Shown here: piece by piece, positions 34,644 through 45,060 of the stretch | Layout of the letters: the number at the start of each line of letters is the position of its first letter | Numbering within the stretch: the stretch's first letter is position 1 | Source of the DNA: Hyphomonas oceanitis SCH89 | GTDB taxonomy: Bacteria; Pseudomonadota; Alphaproteobacteria; Caulobacterales; Hyphomonadaceae | Assembly: GCF_000685295.1 (NCBI RefSeq) | Contig: NZ_ARYL01000018.1 | Span: 24,148-88,147 of the forward strand | DNA: 64,000 bases | Direction: 5' to 3' | The notes under the pieces: model-generated | What the model saw: only the letters and a program-made list of their open reading frames with translations | The model's database searches: none | Told to the model about the DNA's origin: nothing | Made by a program: the position numbers and the translations under genes

Positions 34644-34693
34644 GCCCGTTCCAATTCAATCGCTGAAAATGCGCAACAAACCGGATACCTGTC

Positions 34694-34879
34694 ATGGCAG
34701 TTCCAAAGAGCAAGATCTCCAAGTCCCGCCGCGGCATGCGCCGTTCGCATGATCGGCTTGATATGAACACGTATATCGAGGACGCCCAGTCGGGCGAGCT
34801 TCGCCGTCCGCACCATATCGACCTGAAAACCGGCGTTTATCGCGGCCGTCAGGTTCTTGAGCCGAAGGACGACATCTAG
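34694..34879 (+). CDS. rpmF: 50S ribosomal protein L32
   Basis: 61 residues: [20 protein letters not shown] is the universal L32 N-terminus, followed by [19 protein letters not shown]. It lacks the zinc-binding cysteines found in some L32 forms. It is monocistronic: a possible promoter lies 50 nt upstream and a terminator 38 nt downstream. The plsX-fabH genes that often follow rpmF are absent. Confidence 0.97.
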   Translation: MAVPKSKISKSRRGMRRSHDRLDMNTYIEDAQSGELRRPHHIDLKTGVYRGRQVLEPKDDI

Positions 34880-34917
34880 TCAGGTTGCGCATTTGCGCGC
34901 ACAAGACTAAGGCTTCC

Positions 34918-34951
34918 AGCGCCTCCCGCCGTCCGGTAGGGGGCGCTTTTT
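34918..34951 (+). terminator. Rho-independent terminator of rpmF
   Basis: AGCGCCTCC pairs with GGGGGCGCT (nine pairs, one G-U) around a 12-nt loop, followed by TTTTT, 38 nt after the rpmF stop and 38 nt before eno. Confidence 0.75.
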
Positions 34952-34971
34952 ACATCTGACATAATGCCTAA

Positions 34972-36270
<1,299 letters not shown>

Positions 36271-36312
36271 TGCAAACGCACGGTTAACCAATCGTCGTTA
36301 CAGGTGGGCCTC

Positions 36313-36612
36313 ATGGTATCACGCCTTGAGGCCCTCGGCCTAAGTCTTCTCGTGCTCTACTTTGCCTACCACGCTTTTGCGGGGGAGAAGGGGCTTGGCC
36401 GTTGGTCGGATGCCCAGCTTGAACTCGAAGATCGCAAGGTGGAACTCGCCAAGATCGAGACGGATATCTCGCGCCTGCGCACCGATATCCGCAGACTTAC
36501 ACCAGGTTCTGTGGATCCGGACTTTGTAGAAGCGCTCGCACGCGATAAGCTGGCATTCGTATATCCAAACGAAATCGTCTTGATGACGTCAGAACGTAGC
36601 GTTGCAAATTGA
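36313..36612 (+). CDS. ftsB: Septum formation initiator FtsB/DivIC family
   Basis: 99-residue bitopic protein: one transmembrane helix at about residues 5-23 (LEALGLSLLVLYFAYHAF), then a coiled coil at about 35-68 (LELEDRKVELAKIETDISRL), then the family tail DPDFVEALARDKLAFVYPNEIV. It belongs to the FtsQLB divisome complex. I chose ATG 36313 with AGGTGG about 5 nt ahead; a GTG at 36304 adds only three residues. The position between eno and pdhA is conserved in alphaproteobacteria. Confidence 0.9.
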   Translation: MVSRLEALGLSLLVLYFAYHAFAGEKGLGRWSDAQLELEDRKVELAKIETDISRLRTDIRRLTPGSVDPDFVEALARDKLAFVYPNEIVLMTSERSVAN

Positions 36613-36678
36613 CATAGATGTTCTGACTTGTCTCTGCGGAAATGCGCAGACATAAGACTCGCAGGGATGGAGCATTAT

Positions 36679-37692
36679 ATGGCAACGAAACCGAAAGGTG
36701 CCAAAAAGGCACCTTCAAAAGCAAGTAAGGCAGAGCTGCTCGAATTCTATCGGGCCATGCTGTTGATCCGAAGATTCGAAGAAAAGGCCGGCCAGCTTTA
36801 TGGCATGGGCAAGATCGCGGGTTTTTGTCACCTCTACATTGGTCAGGAAGCGGTCGTGACGGGCATGCAAGCCTGCCTCAAGGATAGGGATCAGGTTATT
36901 ACCGGTTACCGCGACCACGGTCACATGCTCGCATGTGGACTGGACCCGAAAGGCGTCATGGCCGAACTGACCGGACGCAGCGGCGGTCTTTCCAAGGGCA
37001 AGGGTGGCTCGATGCATATGTTCAGTCGCGAGAAGAATTTCTTCGGTGGGCACGGTATCGTTGGCGCTCAGGTGCCGCTTGGCACGGGCTTGGCCTTTGC
37101 CAATAAATACAAGGGCGGCGACAATGTCAGCTTGGCCTATTTCGGCGACGGGGCGGCCAACCAGGGGCAGGTCTACGAATCGTTCAACATGGCTTCGCTC
37201 TGGGATCTGCCGGTTGTCTATGTGATCGAAAACAATCAGTATGCGATGGGCACGAGCGTTGCGCGCGCCTCGGCCGAGGTTGAGCTTTATAAACGCGGCA
37301 TCAGCTTTGAGATCGAAGGTGAGGCCGTTGATGGCATGGACGTGCTCGCGGTGAAGGAAGCCGGTGAAAAGGCTGTCAAATACGCGCGTTCTGGCAAGGG
37401 CCCTTATATCCTCGAGATGAAAACCTATCGCTACCGAGGCCACTCGATGTCTGACCCGGCGAAATACCGCAAGCGGGAAGAGGTCGATGATATTCGCACG
37501 CACCACGATCCGATCGAGGGCCTCAAGGGCCAGATTATAGAGGCCGGCCATGCAACCGAAGACGAACTCAAGAATATCGATAAGGAGATCAAGGGTATCG
37601 TGAAAGATGCTGCGGACTTCTCGCTTGAGAGCCCGGAGCCGGATGCTTCTGAACTCTGGACGGATGTCCTGCGCGAAGTGGAGGGTGTGTAA
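36679..37692 (+). CDS. pdhA: Pyruvate dehydrogenase E1 component alpha subunit
   Basis: 337 residues of heterotetrameric E1-alpha. A basic N-terminus (MATKPKGAKKAPSK) is followed by RRFEEKAGQLYGMGKIAGFCHLYIGQEA. The thiamin diphosphate motif is GDGAANQGQVYESFNMA ... ENNQ, and the phosphorylation-loop region YRGHSMSDPAKYR is typical. I chose ATG 36679 with GGAG 7-10 nt ahead; an in-frame ATG at 36667 is possible. It stops directly before the pdhB start, with no gap. Confidence 0.96.
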   Translation: MATKPKGAKKAPSKASKAELLEFYRAMLLIRRFEEKAGQLYGMGKIAGFCHLYIGQEAVVTGMQACLKDRDQVITGYRDHGHMLACGLDPKGVMAELTGRSGGLSKGKGGSMHMFSREKNFFGGHGIVGAQVPLGTGLAFANKYKGGDNVSLAYFGDGAANQGQVYESFNMASLWDLPVVYVIENNQYAMGTSVARASAEVELYKRGISFEIEGEAVDGMDVLAVKEAGEKAVKYARSGKGPYILEMKTYRYRGHSMSDPAKYRKREEVDDIRTHHDPIEGLKGQIIEAGHATEDELKNIDKEIKGIVKDAADFSLESPEPDASELWTDVLREVEGV

Positions 37693-39090
37693 ATGTCAGT
37701 CGATATTCTTATGCCAGCCCTCTCACCGACCATGGAAGAGGGAACCCTCTCGAAATGGCTCAAGAAGGAAGGCGACAAGATCTCCTCAGGTGACATCATC
37801 GCCGAAATTGAAACTGACAAGGCAACGATGGAAGTCGAAGCCGTCGATGAAGGTGTGCTCGCCAAGATCCTCGTTGCTGAAGGCACTGAAGGCGTGAAGG
37901 TCAACGCCGTGATCGCGGTGCTCGCTGAAGACGGCGAAGATGCAGGCGATGTGAAGCCCAAGTCCAACGGCGCTGCCGCACCCGCCAAAAGCGATGCTGA
38001 GCCTGTCGCCAAAGAAGAGAAGCCGAAACCACCGTCGGATGCTGAGGCAGCCCCAGCTGCACCTGTCCTTTCCGATCCCTCTATCCCCGAAGGCACCAGC
38101 TTCACGGATACCACGGTGCGTGACGCCCTGCGTGATGCGATGGCCGAAGAGATGCGCCGCGACGAAACAGTGTTCGTCATGGGCGAAGAGGTCGCTGAAT
38201 ACCAGGGCGCTTACAAGGTTACCCGTGAACTGCTGCAGGAATTCGGCGCGCGCCGCGTGGTCGATACGCCGATAACGGAACATGGCTTTGCTGGTCTCGG
38301 CGTGGGTGCGGCCTTTGGTGGCCTGAAGCCTATCGTCGAGTTCATGACGTTCAATTTTGCCATGCAGGCGATTGACCAGATCATCAACTCGGCGGCCAAG
38401 ACGCTTTATATGTCAGGCGGCCAGATGGGTTGTTCCATCGTGTTCCGCGGGCCGAACGGTGCGGCCTCGCGCGTCGGCGCGCAGCATAGCCAGGATTATG
38501 CCTCCTGGTACGGACACATACCCGGCCTCAAGGTCATCGCGCCTTATGATGCGGCCGATGCGAAAGGCCTGCTCAAGGCGGCCATCCGTGATCCGAATCC
38601 GGTTGTCTTCCTTGAGCACGAACTGCTCTACGGCACCAGCTTCCCGGTGCCGGACCTCGAAGACCATATCCTTCCGATCGGCAAGGCCGCTGTGAAGCGC
38701 GTCGGTACGGATGTAACGCTGGTGGGCTACTCTCGCATGGTTGGGTTCGCGCTGCAGGCCGCAGAGGAATTGGCAGAGCAGGGGATCAGCGCAGAAGTCA
38801 TCGACTTGCGCTCCATTCGTCCGCTCGATACGGCAACTGTCATTGAGAGCGTCAAGAAGACCAACCGTCTCGTCACCTGCGAGGAAGGCTGGCGCTTCAT
38901 GGGTATCGGTGCCGAAATTTGTGCCTCTGTCGTTTCCGACGCCTTCGATTATCTCGATGCGCCGCCGGCCCGCGTTCACCAGAAGGATGTGCCGCTGCCT
39001 TACGCGGCAAATCTCGAAGCCATGAGCTTGCCCGGTGTCGCTGACATCGTCGCAGCGGCCCGCAAGGTCTGCTACGTGGATCAGGAGTAG
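37693..39090 (+). CDS. pdhB: Pyruvate dehydrogenase E1 component beta subunit with N-terminal lipoyl domain
   Basis: 465 residues. Residues 1-80 form a lipoyl domain (lipoyl Lys in [14 protein letters not shown]), then an Ala/Pro/Lys-rich linker to about 135, then the E1-beta transketolase-like domain ([38 protein letters not shown]-terminal [21 protein letters not shown]). The lipoyl fusion on E1-beta is typical of many alphaproteobacteria and gives the complex an extra swinging arm. Its first 85 codons closely match those of pdhC, pointing to duplication or gene conversion. The pdhC start follows after 4 nt. Confidence 0.96.
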   Translation: MSVDILMPALSPTMEEGTLSKWLKKEGDKISSGDIIAEIETDKATMEVEAVDEGVLAKILVAEGTEGVKVNAVIAVLAEDGEDAGDVKPKSNGAAAPAKSDAEPVAKEEKPKPPSDAEAAPAAPVLSDPSIPEGTSFTDTTVRDALRDAMAEEMRRDETVFVMGEEVAEYQGAYKVTRELLQEFGARRVVDTPITEHGFAGLGVGAAFGGLKPIVEFMTFNFAMQAIDQIINSAAKTLYMSGGQMGCSIVFRGPNGAASRVGAQHSQDYASWYGHIPGLKVIAPYDAADAKGLLKAAIRDPNPVVFLEHELLYGTSFPVPDLEDHILPIGKAAVKRVGTDVTLVGYSRMVGFALQAAEELAEQGISAEVIDLRSIRPLDTATVIESVKKTNRLVTCEEGWRFMGIGAEICASVVSDAFDYLDAPPARVHQKDVPLPYAANLEAMSLPGVADIVAAARKVCYVDQE

Positions 39091-39094
39091 CGCC

Positions 39095-40447
39095 ATGAGT
39101 ATCAACATCACCATGCCCGCGCTCTCTCCCACGATGGAAGAGGGCACGCTTTCCAAATGGCTCGTCAAGGAAGGCGACACCGTCTCCTCCGGCGACATCA
39201 TTGCCGAGATCGAAACTGACAAGGCGACGATGGAAGTCGAAGCTGTCGATGAAGGCACTGTCGCCAAGATTCTCGTAGCCGAAGGGACCGAAGGCGTGAA
39301 GGTCAACGCCGTGATCGCTGTGCTCGCAGAAGAGGGAGAGGATGCATCCTCGGTTGAGGCGCCGAAGGAAACCGCCCCTCCTGCGAAAGTGGAAGAATCG
39401 GACAAGGGCGAGAAGAAATCTGACGACAAGCCTGGGCCCAAAGCAGCCAAAGCAGAAACGCCTGCCAAGTCTGATGCGGCATCTAAAACCGAAAAACTGG
39501 CGTCGACGCCGCTCCCAAGCACCAACACCGCTGACGGTCGCATCAAGGCAAGCCCGCTTGCCCGCCGTATCGCGGACATGAAGGGCATCGAGCTCAAGTC
39601 CTTAAAAGGCACCGGTCCCCGTGGCCGCATTATCAAGCGCGATGTCGAAGGCGCCGAGTCAGGCGCCGCTGCGCCAGCACAAGTTGGCTCACGCTCGGCT
39701 GGCTCGCCTGATGGTCTCATCCTGCCACAGGTCCTCGATGACCGCGTGTACGCGCCTGACAGCTATGAGCTGAAGCCGCTGGACGGCGTCCGCAAGGTCG
39801 TCGCCAAGCGCCTGACGACCAGCTTCATGCAGGTGCCGCACTTCCCGCTGACCATCGATCTCGAACTCGATCATCTGCTTGCGAGCCGCACGGCCATCAA
39901 CGCGGCTGCACCAGAAGGTATCAAGGTCTCGGTGAACGACCTGCTTATCAAGGCCTCCGCCATGGCCCTGATGGATGAGCCTGATTGCAACGCATCGTAC
40001 ACGGATAAGGGCATTGCCTATCACAAGCACGCCCATGTCTCGGTCGCTGTGGCGATCGATGGCGGCCTGATCACTCCGGTTATCTTCAATGCGGAAACAA
40101 AGGGCCTCGCCGAAATCTCCGAAGAGATGAAAGACCTCGCTGCCCGCGCCCGCGAGAGAAAGCTCAAGCCGCAGGAATATAGCGGCGGGACTTTCTCCAT
40201 CTCCAATCTCGGCATGTTCGGCATCAAGAACTTCGCCTCGATCATCAACCAGCCCGAGGGCATGATCCTCTCCGTCGGGGCAGGGGAAAAGCGTCCGGTC
40301 GTGAATGCGAAGGGTGAGCTTGCTGTCGCCACGGTGATGAGCGTCACTCTTACTTGCGACCACCGGGTCATCGGCGGCGCAGAAGGTGCCAAATGGCTTC
40401 AGGCCTTCAAGCGCTACGTCGAAACGCCCGAAGCGATGCTGCTATAG
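39095..40447 (+). CDS. pdhC: Pyruvate dehydrogenase E2, dihydrolipoamide acetyltransferase
   Basis: 450 residues: lipoyl domain 1-80 ([12 protein letters not shown]), a Lys/Ala/Pro linker, an E1/E3-binding domain at about 145-190 ([28 protein letters not shown]) and an acyltransferase domain from about 225. The catalytic region has [20 protein letters not shown] and the His in [12 protein letters not shown] (H423). The usual HxxxDG reads HRVIGG here, so the conserved Asp is Gly at 427. I chose ATG 39095 with AGGAG at 39083-39087; an in-frame start at 39035 lies inside pdhB. Confidence 0.95.
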   Translation: MSINITMPALSPTMEEGTLSKWLVKEGDTVSSGDIIAEIETDKATMEVEAVDEGTVAKILVAEGTEGVKVNAVIAVLAEEGEDASSVEAPKETAPPAKVEESDKGEKKSDDKPGPKAAKAETPAKSDAASKTEKLASTPLPSTNTADGRIKASPLARRIADMKGIELKSLKGTGPRGRIIKRDVEGAESGAAAPAQVGSRSAGSPDGLILPQVLDDRVYAPDSYELKPLDGVRKVVAKRLTTSFMQVPHFPLTIDLELDHLLASRTAINAAAPEGIKVSVNDLLIKASAMALMDEPDCNASYTDKGIAYHKHAHVSVAVAIDGGLITPVIFNAETKGLAEISEEMKDLAARARERKLKPQEYSGGTFSISNLGMFGIKNFASIINQPEGMILSVGAGEKRPVVNAKGELAVATVMSVTLTCDHRVIGGAEGAKWLQAFKRYVETPEAMLL

Positions 40448-40465
40448 GCAGCGGAAAGACACAAT

Positions 40466-41887
40466 ATGAGCACCCCATACGACCTCATCGTCATCGGCTC
40501 CGGCCCCGGCGGCTATGTTTCTGCGATCCGCGCCAGCCAGCTCGGCATGAAAACGGCGATCATCGAGCGCGAAGCCCTCGGCGGCATTTGCCTCAATTGG
40601 GGCTGCATCCCGACCAAGGCGCTGCTCCGCTCGGCTGAGGTCATGCACCTCGCCAAGCACGCCACGGATTTCGGTCTTAAGATAGACAAGGTCGAGGTTG
40701 ATCTGGAAGCTGTCGTCAAACGCTCGCGCGGCGTTGCCAGCCAGCTGTCGAACGGCGTGAAGTTCCTGATGAAGAAGAACAAGATCGACGTCATAGAAGG
40801 CACCGCGCGCCTGGAGAAGGGCACATCTGCGCCCAAGGTCATCGTCAAAAGCAAAGACGGCAAGGATACGACGCTCGAGGCCAAGCACGTCATGCTCGCC
40901 ACTGGTGCCCGCGCGCGCGATATCCCGCAGGCTGGCCTCGTTGCTGACGGCAAGCTGATCTGGACCTATCGCGAAGCCATGACGCCAGACGTCATGCCCA
41001 AGCGTCTCCTCGTGATCGGTTCTGGCGCCATTGGTATCGAGTTCGCCAGCTTCTATAATGAGCTTGGCTGTGACGTCACCGTCGCCGAAGTCCTGCCGCG
41101 CATCCTTCCCGTCGAAGACGCTGAAATCTCCGCCATGGCGGAGAAGGACTTCAAGAAGCAGGGGCTCAACATCATCACGGGCGCCAAGGTGGAAAACCTT
41201 AAAGCCGGCAAGAACACCGTCACGGTCGACATCACCAACAAGGATGGCAAGAAGGAGTCGAAGGAATTCGACCGCGCCATCCTCGCTGTCGGCATTGTTG
41301 GCAATGTCGAGAATCTGGGCCTTGAGGCGCTTGGCGCAAACGTTGAAAAAACCCACGTCAAAGTCGATGGCTTTGGCAAGACCGGCGTGCCTGGTCTCTA
41401 TGCCATCGGCGATCTCACAGGCCCGCCTTGGCTCGCGCACAAGGCCAGCCATGAAGGCGTTGTCTGCGTCGAAGCGATTGCGGGCAAAGGCAAGGCCCCC
41501 CCAGAGCCTTTCGATGCCTCAAACGTCCCTGGATGCACCTATTCCCACCCTCAGGTCGCCAGTGTCGGCTTGACTGAGGAAGCCGCGAAAGAAAAAGGGT
41601 ACGATATCAAGGTCGGCCGCTTTCCGTTCATTGGTAATGGCAAGGCCATCGCAATGGGCGAAACCAATGGCATGGTCAAAACGGTGTTCGATAAGAAGAC
41701 CGGAGAACTGCTTGGCGCCCACATGATTGGGGCGGAAGTCACCGAGCTGATTCAGGGCTATGTCATAGCGCGCCAAGGCGAACTCACCGACATTGATCTC
41801 GCTCACACCATATTCGCGCACCCGACTATTTCGGAAACAATGCACGAATCCGTGCTCGATGCAGACGGCAAGGCGCTTCACATCTAG
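40466..41887 (+). CDS. lpdA: Dihydrolipoyl dehydrogenase (PDH E3)
   Basis: 473-residue FAD/NAD disulfide oxidoreductase. FAD site DLIVIGSGPGGYVSAIRASQ; redox-active pair GGICLNWGCIPTKALL; NAD site LLVIGSGAIGIEFASFY; second FAD block GLYAIGDLTGPPWLAH; C-terminal catalytic HxxxxE region FAHPTISETMHE. It reoxidises dihydrolipoamide on the pdhB/pdhC arms. It lies 18 nt after pdhC, completing the complex in one operon. Confidence 0.96.
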   Translation: MSTPYDLIVIGSGPGGYVSAIRASQLGMKTAIIEREALGGICLNWGCIPTKALLRSAEVMHLAKHATDFGLKIDKVEVDLEAVVKRSRGVASQLSNGVKFLMKKNKIDVIEGTARLEKGTSAPKVIVKSKDGKDTTLEAKHVMLATGARARDIPQAGLVADGKLIWTYREAMTPDVMPKRLLVIGSGAIGIEFASFYNELGCDVTVAEVLPRILPVEDAEISAMAEKDFKKQGLNIITGAKVENLKAGKNTVTVDITNKDGKKESKEFDRAILAVGIVGNVENLGLEALGANVEKTHVKVDGFGKTGVPGLYAIGDLTGPPWLAHKASHEGVVCVEAIAGKGKAPPEPFDASNVPGCTYSHPQVASVGLTEEAAKEKGYDIKVGRFPFIGNGKAIAMGETNGMVKTVFDKKTGELLGAHMIGAEVTELIQGYVIARQGELTDIDLAHTIFAHPTISETMHESVLDADGKALHI

Positions 41888-41957
41888 GGCAGGGGCCTTG
41901 CCCACGGGCACCGCGCCTTATACGCAAGAGCCAGCCTCAATTGCTGGAGATCCTCGC

Positions 41958-43097
41958 GTGACACGCCACTTGTTCATCGGCCTGACAGCCCTCCTGCTTG
42001 CCGCGTGTGCGCCAAAGGCTCCACCTGCAGAGGATGCGCCCGTGCCCGCACCAGAGATCGTCCTTCCAGAATCCCGAGAGGGCGTAGTGACAGACCGCTT
42101 CGCCCGAATGGCTCTGCAATGCGTCCACAAGGAATACCCGAACAAGATCAGCCATGTCATGAACAGCGATGCCGACGCGCAGACCCCGCGCCAGCTTCAC
42201 CCTGCTTTCTATGGCTGCTTTGATTGGCACTCGTCGGTACATGGCCACTGGTTGCTTGTGCGCATACTCAACACCGATCCGTCAACGCCCTACAAGGATG
42301 CGATTGTCACCGCTCTGGGGCAGAGCTTTACGCCTGAAAATATCCAAGGCGAACTCGCCTATTTCAAAGCGGAAGACCGCGCGAGCTTTGAGCGCCCCTA
42401 TGGCACTGCCTGGCTCCTTCAGCTGATGACGGAACTGCGCGAATCCAAACTGCCAGAAGCAAAAAACTGGGTAACGACGCTCGAGCCACTTGAGGCCTTT
42501 ATCACCGACGAGACATCCACCTGGCTCACGAAGCTCGCTTACCCCATCCGCATCGGCACGCATAATCAGACGGCATTTGCCTTCGGACTCATGCTTGACT
42601 GGGCCAAGGCCTCAAATGCTGGTGCCTTTAATGCCCAACTGACGCAGAAGATTCTCGAATTCCACGCCAACGACAGGAACTGCCCCCTCGCGTACGAGCC
42701 TTCGGGTGAGGACTTTTTGTCACCGTGCCTGATGGAAGCCGATCTTATGCGCCGAGTGATGACATCGGATGATTTCGCCAAATGGCTCACGGCCTTCCTG
42801 CCACAAATCCCGGCAGACGGTAGCGCCAACTGGCTTCTGCCCGGCGTGGTACTCGACCCCACGGATGGTAAGCTTGTCCACCTCGATGGCGTGAACTTGT
42901 CCCGCGCCTGGGCGCTCGATGGCATTGCCAGTGCCTTGCCCGAAGGTGATCCGCGCGTTCCCGCTTTGCGCGCCGCAGAAGAAGTGCACAAGCAGACAGG
43001 TATCGCCGCGGTTAGCGACGAGCACTACTCCGGCAGTCACTGGCTCGCGAGCTTTGCGACCTATCTGGAGACCCGACGCGGGATAAACGCCCAATGA
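41958..43097 (+). CDS. DUF2891 family lipoprotein
   Basis: 379 residues. The signal peptide ends in lipobox LAAC (lipidated Cys17). The mature part has the DUF2891 hallmark HPAFYGCFDWHSSVHGHWLLVR, then EARDY-type and GTHNQTAFAFGLMLDW blocks, a run of conserved His/Trp compatible with a sugar- or metal-binding helical barrel. No function is established. GTG 41958 is supported by GGAG at 41946-41949 and by the signal peptide; an upstream in-frame start lies inside lpdA. Its stop overlaps the NRAMP-like gene by ATGA, so it belongs to the pxp operon. Confidence 0.82.
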   Translation: MTRHLFIGLTALLLAACAPKAPPAEDAPVPAPEIVLPESREGVVTDRFARMALQCVHKEYPNKISHVMNSDADAQTPRQLHPAFYGCFDWHSSVHGHWLLVRILNTDPSTPYKDAIVTALGQSFTPENIQGELAYFKAEDRASFERPYGTAWLLQLMTELRESKLPEAKNWVTTLEPLEAFITDETSTWLTKLAYPIRIGTHNQTAFAFGLMLDWAKASNAGAFNAQLTQKILEFHANDRNCPLAYEPSGEDFLSPCLMEADLMRRVMTSDDFAKWLTAFLPQIPADGSANWLLPGVVLDPTDGKLVHLDGVNLSRAWALDGIASALPEGDPRVPALRAAEEVHKQTGIAAVSDEHYSGSHWLASFATYLETRRGINAQ

Positions 43098-44302
43098 AGC
43101 TATCAATTGGCCCCGGTGCACTCGTCGCTGCGGCCTTTATTGGGCCGGGAACGGTCACAACCTGCACGCTGGCGGGCGCCAATTTCGGCTTTGCGCTTGT
43201 CTGGGCGCTGGTCTTCGCCACGCTGGCCACAATGATCCTGCAGGACATGGCGGCCCGTCTCGGTGTCATGGGGCGTGTGGGCCTTGGGGAGGCCCTGGTC
43301 GGTGGGGCAGGTAACCCGATGCTTAAATGGGCCGCAGCGGGCCTCGTGCTTGCTGCACTCGCGCTCGGTAATGCCGCCTATGAGGCAGGTAACCTGGCAG
43401 GCGGTACGCTCGGCCTTCAGGCCATCATCGGTGAGGGCGATGATTACCGCAGGCCCTTGATCCTTCTACTCGCAGCCATCGCCGCGCTTGTGCTGCTTAT
43501 TGGGCGTTACAAGCTGATTGAGCGGATCCTCGTCACACTCGTTATCATCATGAGCCTCGCCTTTGCTGGGAGCGCGATCCTCGTCAGACCTGATATCGGT
43601 GACATGCTTGGCGGGCTGGTGCCGCGCGTACCGGAAGCGGGGCTTCTGACTGCCATAGCCCTCATCGGCACAACGATCGTTCCGTACAATCTCTTCCTTC
43701 ATGCGGCCTCTGCACGTGAGCATTGGCCTGATGCCACCGCCAGAGCCTTGCAAGAGGCCCAGACAGACACGCGCGTATCAGTGGGCCTTGGCGGCCTTAT
43801 CTCCATCCTCATACTCACCACTGCCGCGGCCAGTCTCTTTGGCAGTGGCCAGCAGATATCCAGTGCGGTCGCGATGGCTGGGGCGATAGCGCCGACTTAT
43901 GGAGAGGCCGCGCGTTATCTCGTCGGAATCGGGCTCTTCGCTGCTGGCCTCACGTCTTCCATTACGGCGCCGCTCGCCACCGCCTATGCCCTCAGCGAAA
44001 TTGCCCGCAAGCCGCGCAGCGGTCCGCTCTTCAAGGCGGTCGCGCTGGCTGTCCTTACGGTCGGCACGCTGGTCGCACTGATTGGGTACAAGCCTATAAG
44101 CCTGATCCTCGTCGCGCAGGTCGCGAATGGTATACTGCTGCCCATTGTGGCGATTTTCCTCCTCGTCGCAATGAACCGTCGTTCATTGCTTGGCGACAGG
44201 ATAAACGGCCCGCTTGCGAATGTGCTCGGCGGCCTCGTTATCGTGATCACGCTTGGGCTCGGCCTGCGCCTTGTTCTTCGCGCGCTGGGGGTGTGGTCAT
44301 GA
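43094..44302 (+). CDS. NRAMP-fold transporter without canonical metal-binding motif
   Basis: 402-residue polytopic protein of the NRAMP family, about 11 helices. TM1 reads GPGALVAAAFIGPGTVTTCT: the metal-binding DPGN motif is GPGT (residues 17-20), and in TM6 the MPHN motif is VPYN (V196-N199), so the key Asp, Asn and Met ligands are missing. Annotation pipelines would call this a divalent metal transporter, which I doubt. It overlaps DUF2891 and pxpA by 4 nt each, so it is translationally coupled to 5-oxoprolinase. Inference: it imports 5-oxoproline or a related organic substrate; proton coupling remains possible. Confidence 0.85.
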   Translation: MKLSIGPGALVAAAFIGPGTVTTCTLAGANFGFALVWALVFATLATMILQDMAARLGVMGRVGLGEALVGGAGNPMLKWAAAGLVLAALALGNAAYEAGNLAGGTLGLQAIIGEGDDYRRPLILLLAAIAALVLLIGRYKLIERILVTLVIIMSLAFAGSAILVRPDIGDMLGGLVPRVPEAGLLTAIALIGTTIVPYNLFLHAASAREHWPDATARALQEAQTDTRVSVGLGGLISILILTTAAASLFGSGQQISSAVAMAGAIAPTYGEAARYLVGIGLFAAGLTSSITAPLATAYALSEIARKPRSGPLFKAVALAVLTVGTLVALIGYKPISLILVAQVANGILLPIVAIFLLVAMNRRSLLGDRINGPLANVLGGLVIVITLGLGLRLVLRALGVWS

Positions 44303-45060
44303 AGAAGACTATCTGCCTGAATGCCGATATCGGCGAACTGCCCGGAAGTAACGCTCGGGCGCTTGACCGGGCGATCCTCGACGTCGTCAGTCGCTGCAGC
44401 ATTGCCTGTGGCGGCCATGCGGGCGATCAGACAAGCATGGCAGCGACCGTGAAGGCCGCTTATGCGCGCGGTGTCCTCATGGGGGCTCATCCCTCTTATC
44501 CCGACAGAGAAGGGTTTGGCCGAAAGCCGATGGCCATGTCGCGTGAAGACCTTTCGGCCACGCTTTCCCAGCAGGTCCGCGCGCTGGCCGCCATAACCCG
44601 CGAACGCGGGGCGAGTCTCAGTCATCTCAAGCCTCATGGCGCCCTCTACAATACGGCTGCGGGTGACGAAGGCATTGCCCGTACAATAGTCGACGTCACC
44701 ATACAGTCCAGAATTCCGCTTCTAATCGGCCCACCCCGATCATGCCTCGAAAGCGCTGCTTCAGACGCCGGACTGGATTATCTGTCCGAAGGCTTTGCTG
44801 ACCGCGCCTATGAAACATCGGGCGCCCTCATGCCACGCTCTACGACTGGCGCAGTCCTCGAAACTGATGCAGAGCGCATCCGTCAGGCCGTTCAAATAGC
44901 AGCAACAGGCAAGGTCAGCGCGCGCACTGGCGAAACAATAGACCTGCCGGTCCGTACGATTTGTGTTCATGGGGATACGCCCGGCGCCCTCGCGAGCGCC
45001 TTGGCCATTCGTGATGCACTGAATGCTGCGGGCATTGAGATCGCCGCGATCACTCCATGA
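44299..45060 (+). CDS. pxpA: 5-oxoprolinase subunit PxpA (LamB/YcsF family)
   Basis: 253 residues. LamB/YcsF signatures: start CLNADIGELPGSN, SIACGGHAGD, GAHPSYPDREGFGR, HLKPHGALYN, and end VRTICVHGDTPGA. PxpA with PxpB and PxpC cleaves 5-oxoproline to glutamate using ATP. I chose ATG 44299, overlapping the transporter stop as ATGA, over a GTG two codons earlier. Confidence 0.94.
   Translation: MKKTICLNADIGELPGSNARALDRAILDVVSRCSIACGGHAGDQTSMAATVKAAYARGVLMGAHPSYPDREGFGRKPMAMSREDLSATLSQQVRALAAITRERGASLSHLKPHGALYNTAAGDEGIARTIVDVTIQSRIPLLIGPPRSCLESAASDAGLDYLSEGFADRAYETSGALMPRSTTGAVLETDAERIRQAVQIAATGKVSARTGETIDLPVRTICVHGDTPGALASALAIRDALNAAGIEIAAITP

Noticed and set aside
38413..39720. Long open frame antisense to pdhB/pdhC (435 codons)
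   Set aside because: Spans two real genes and their junction; its internal repeat is just the duplicated lipoyl DNA read backwards.
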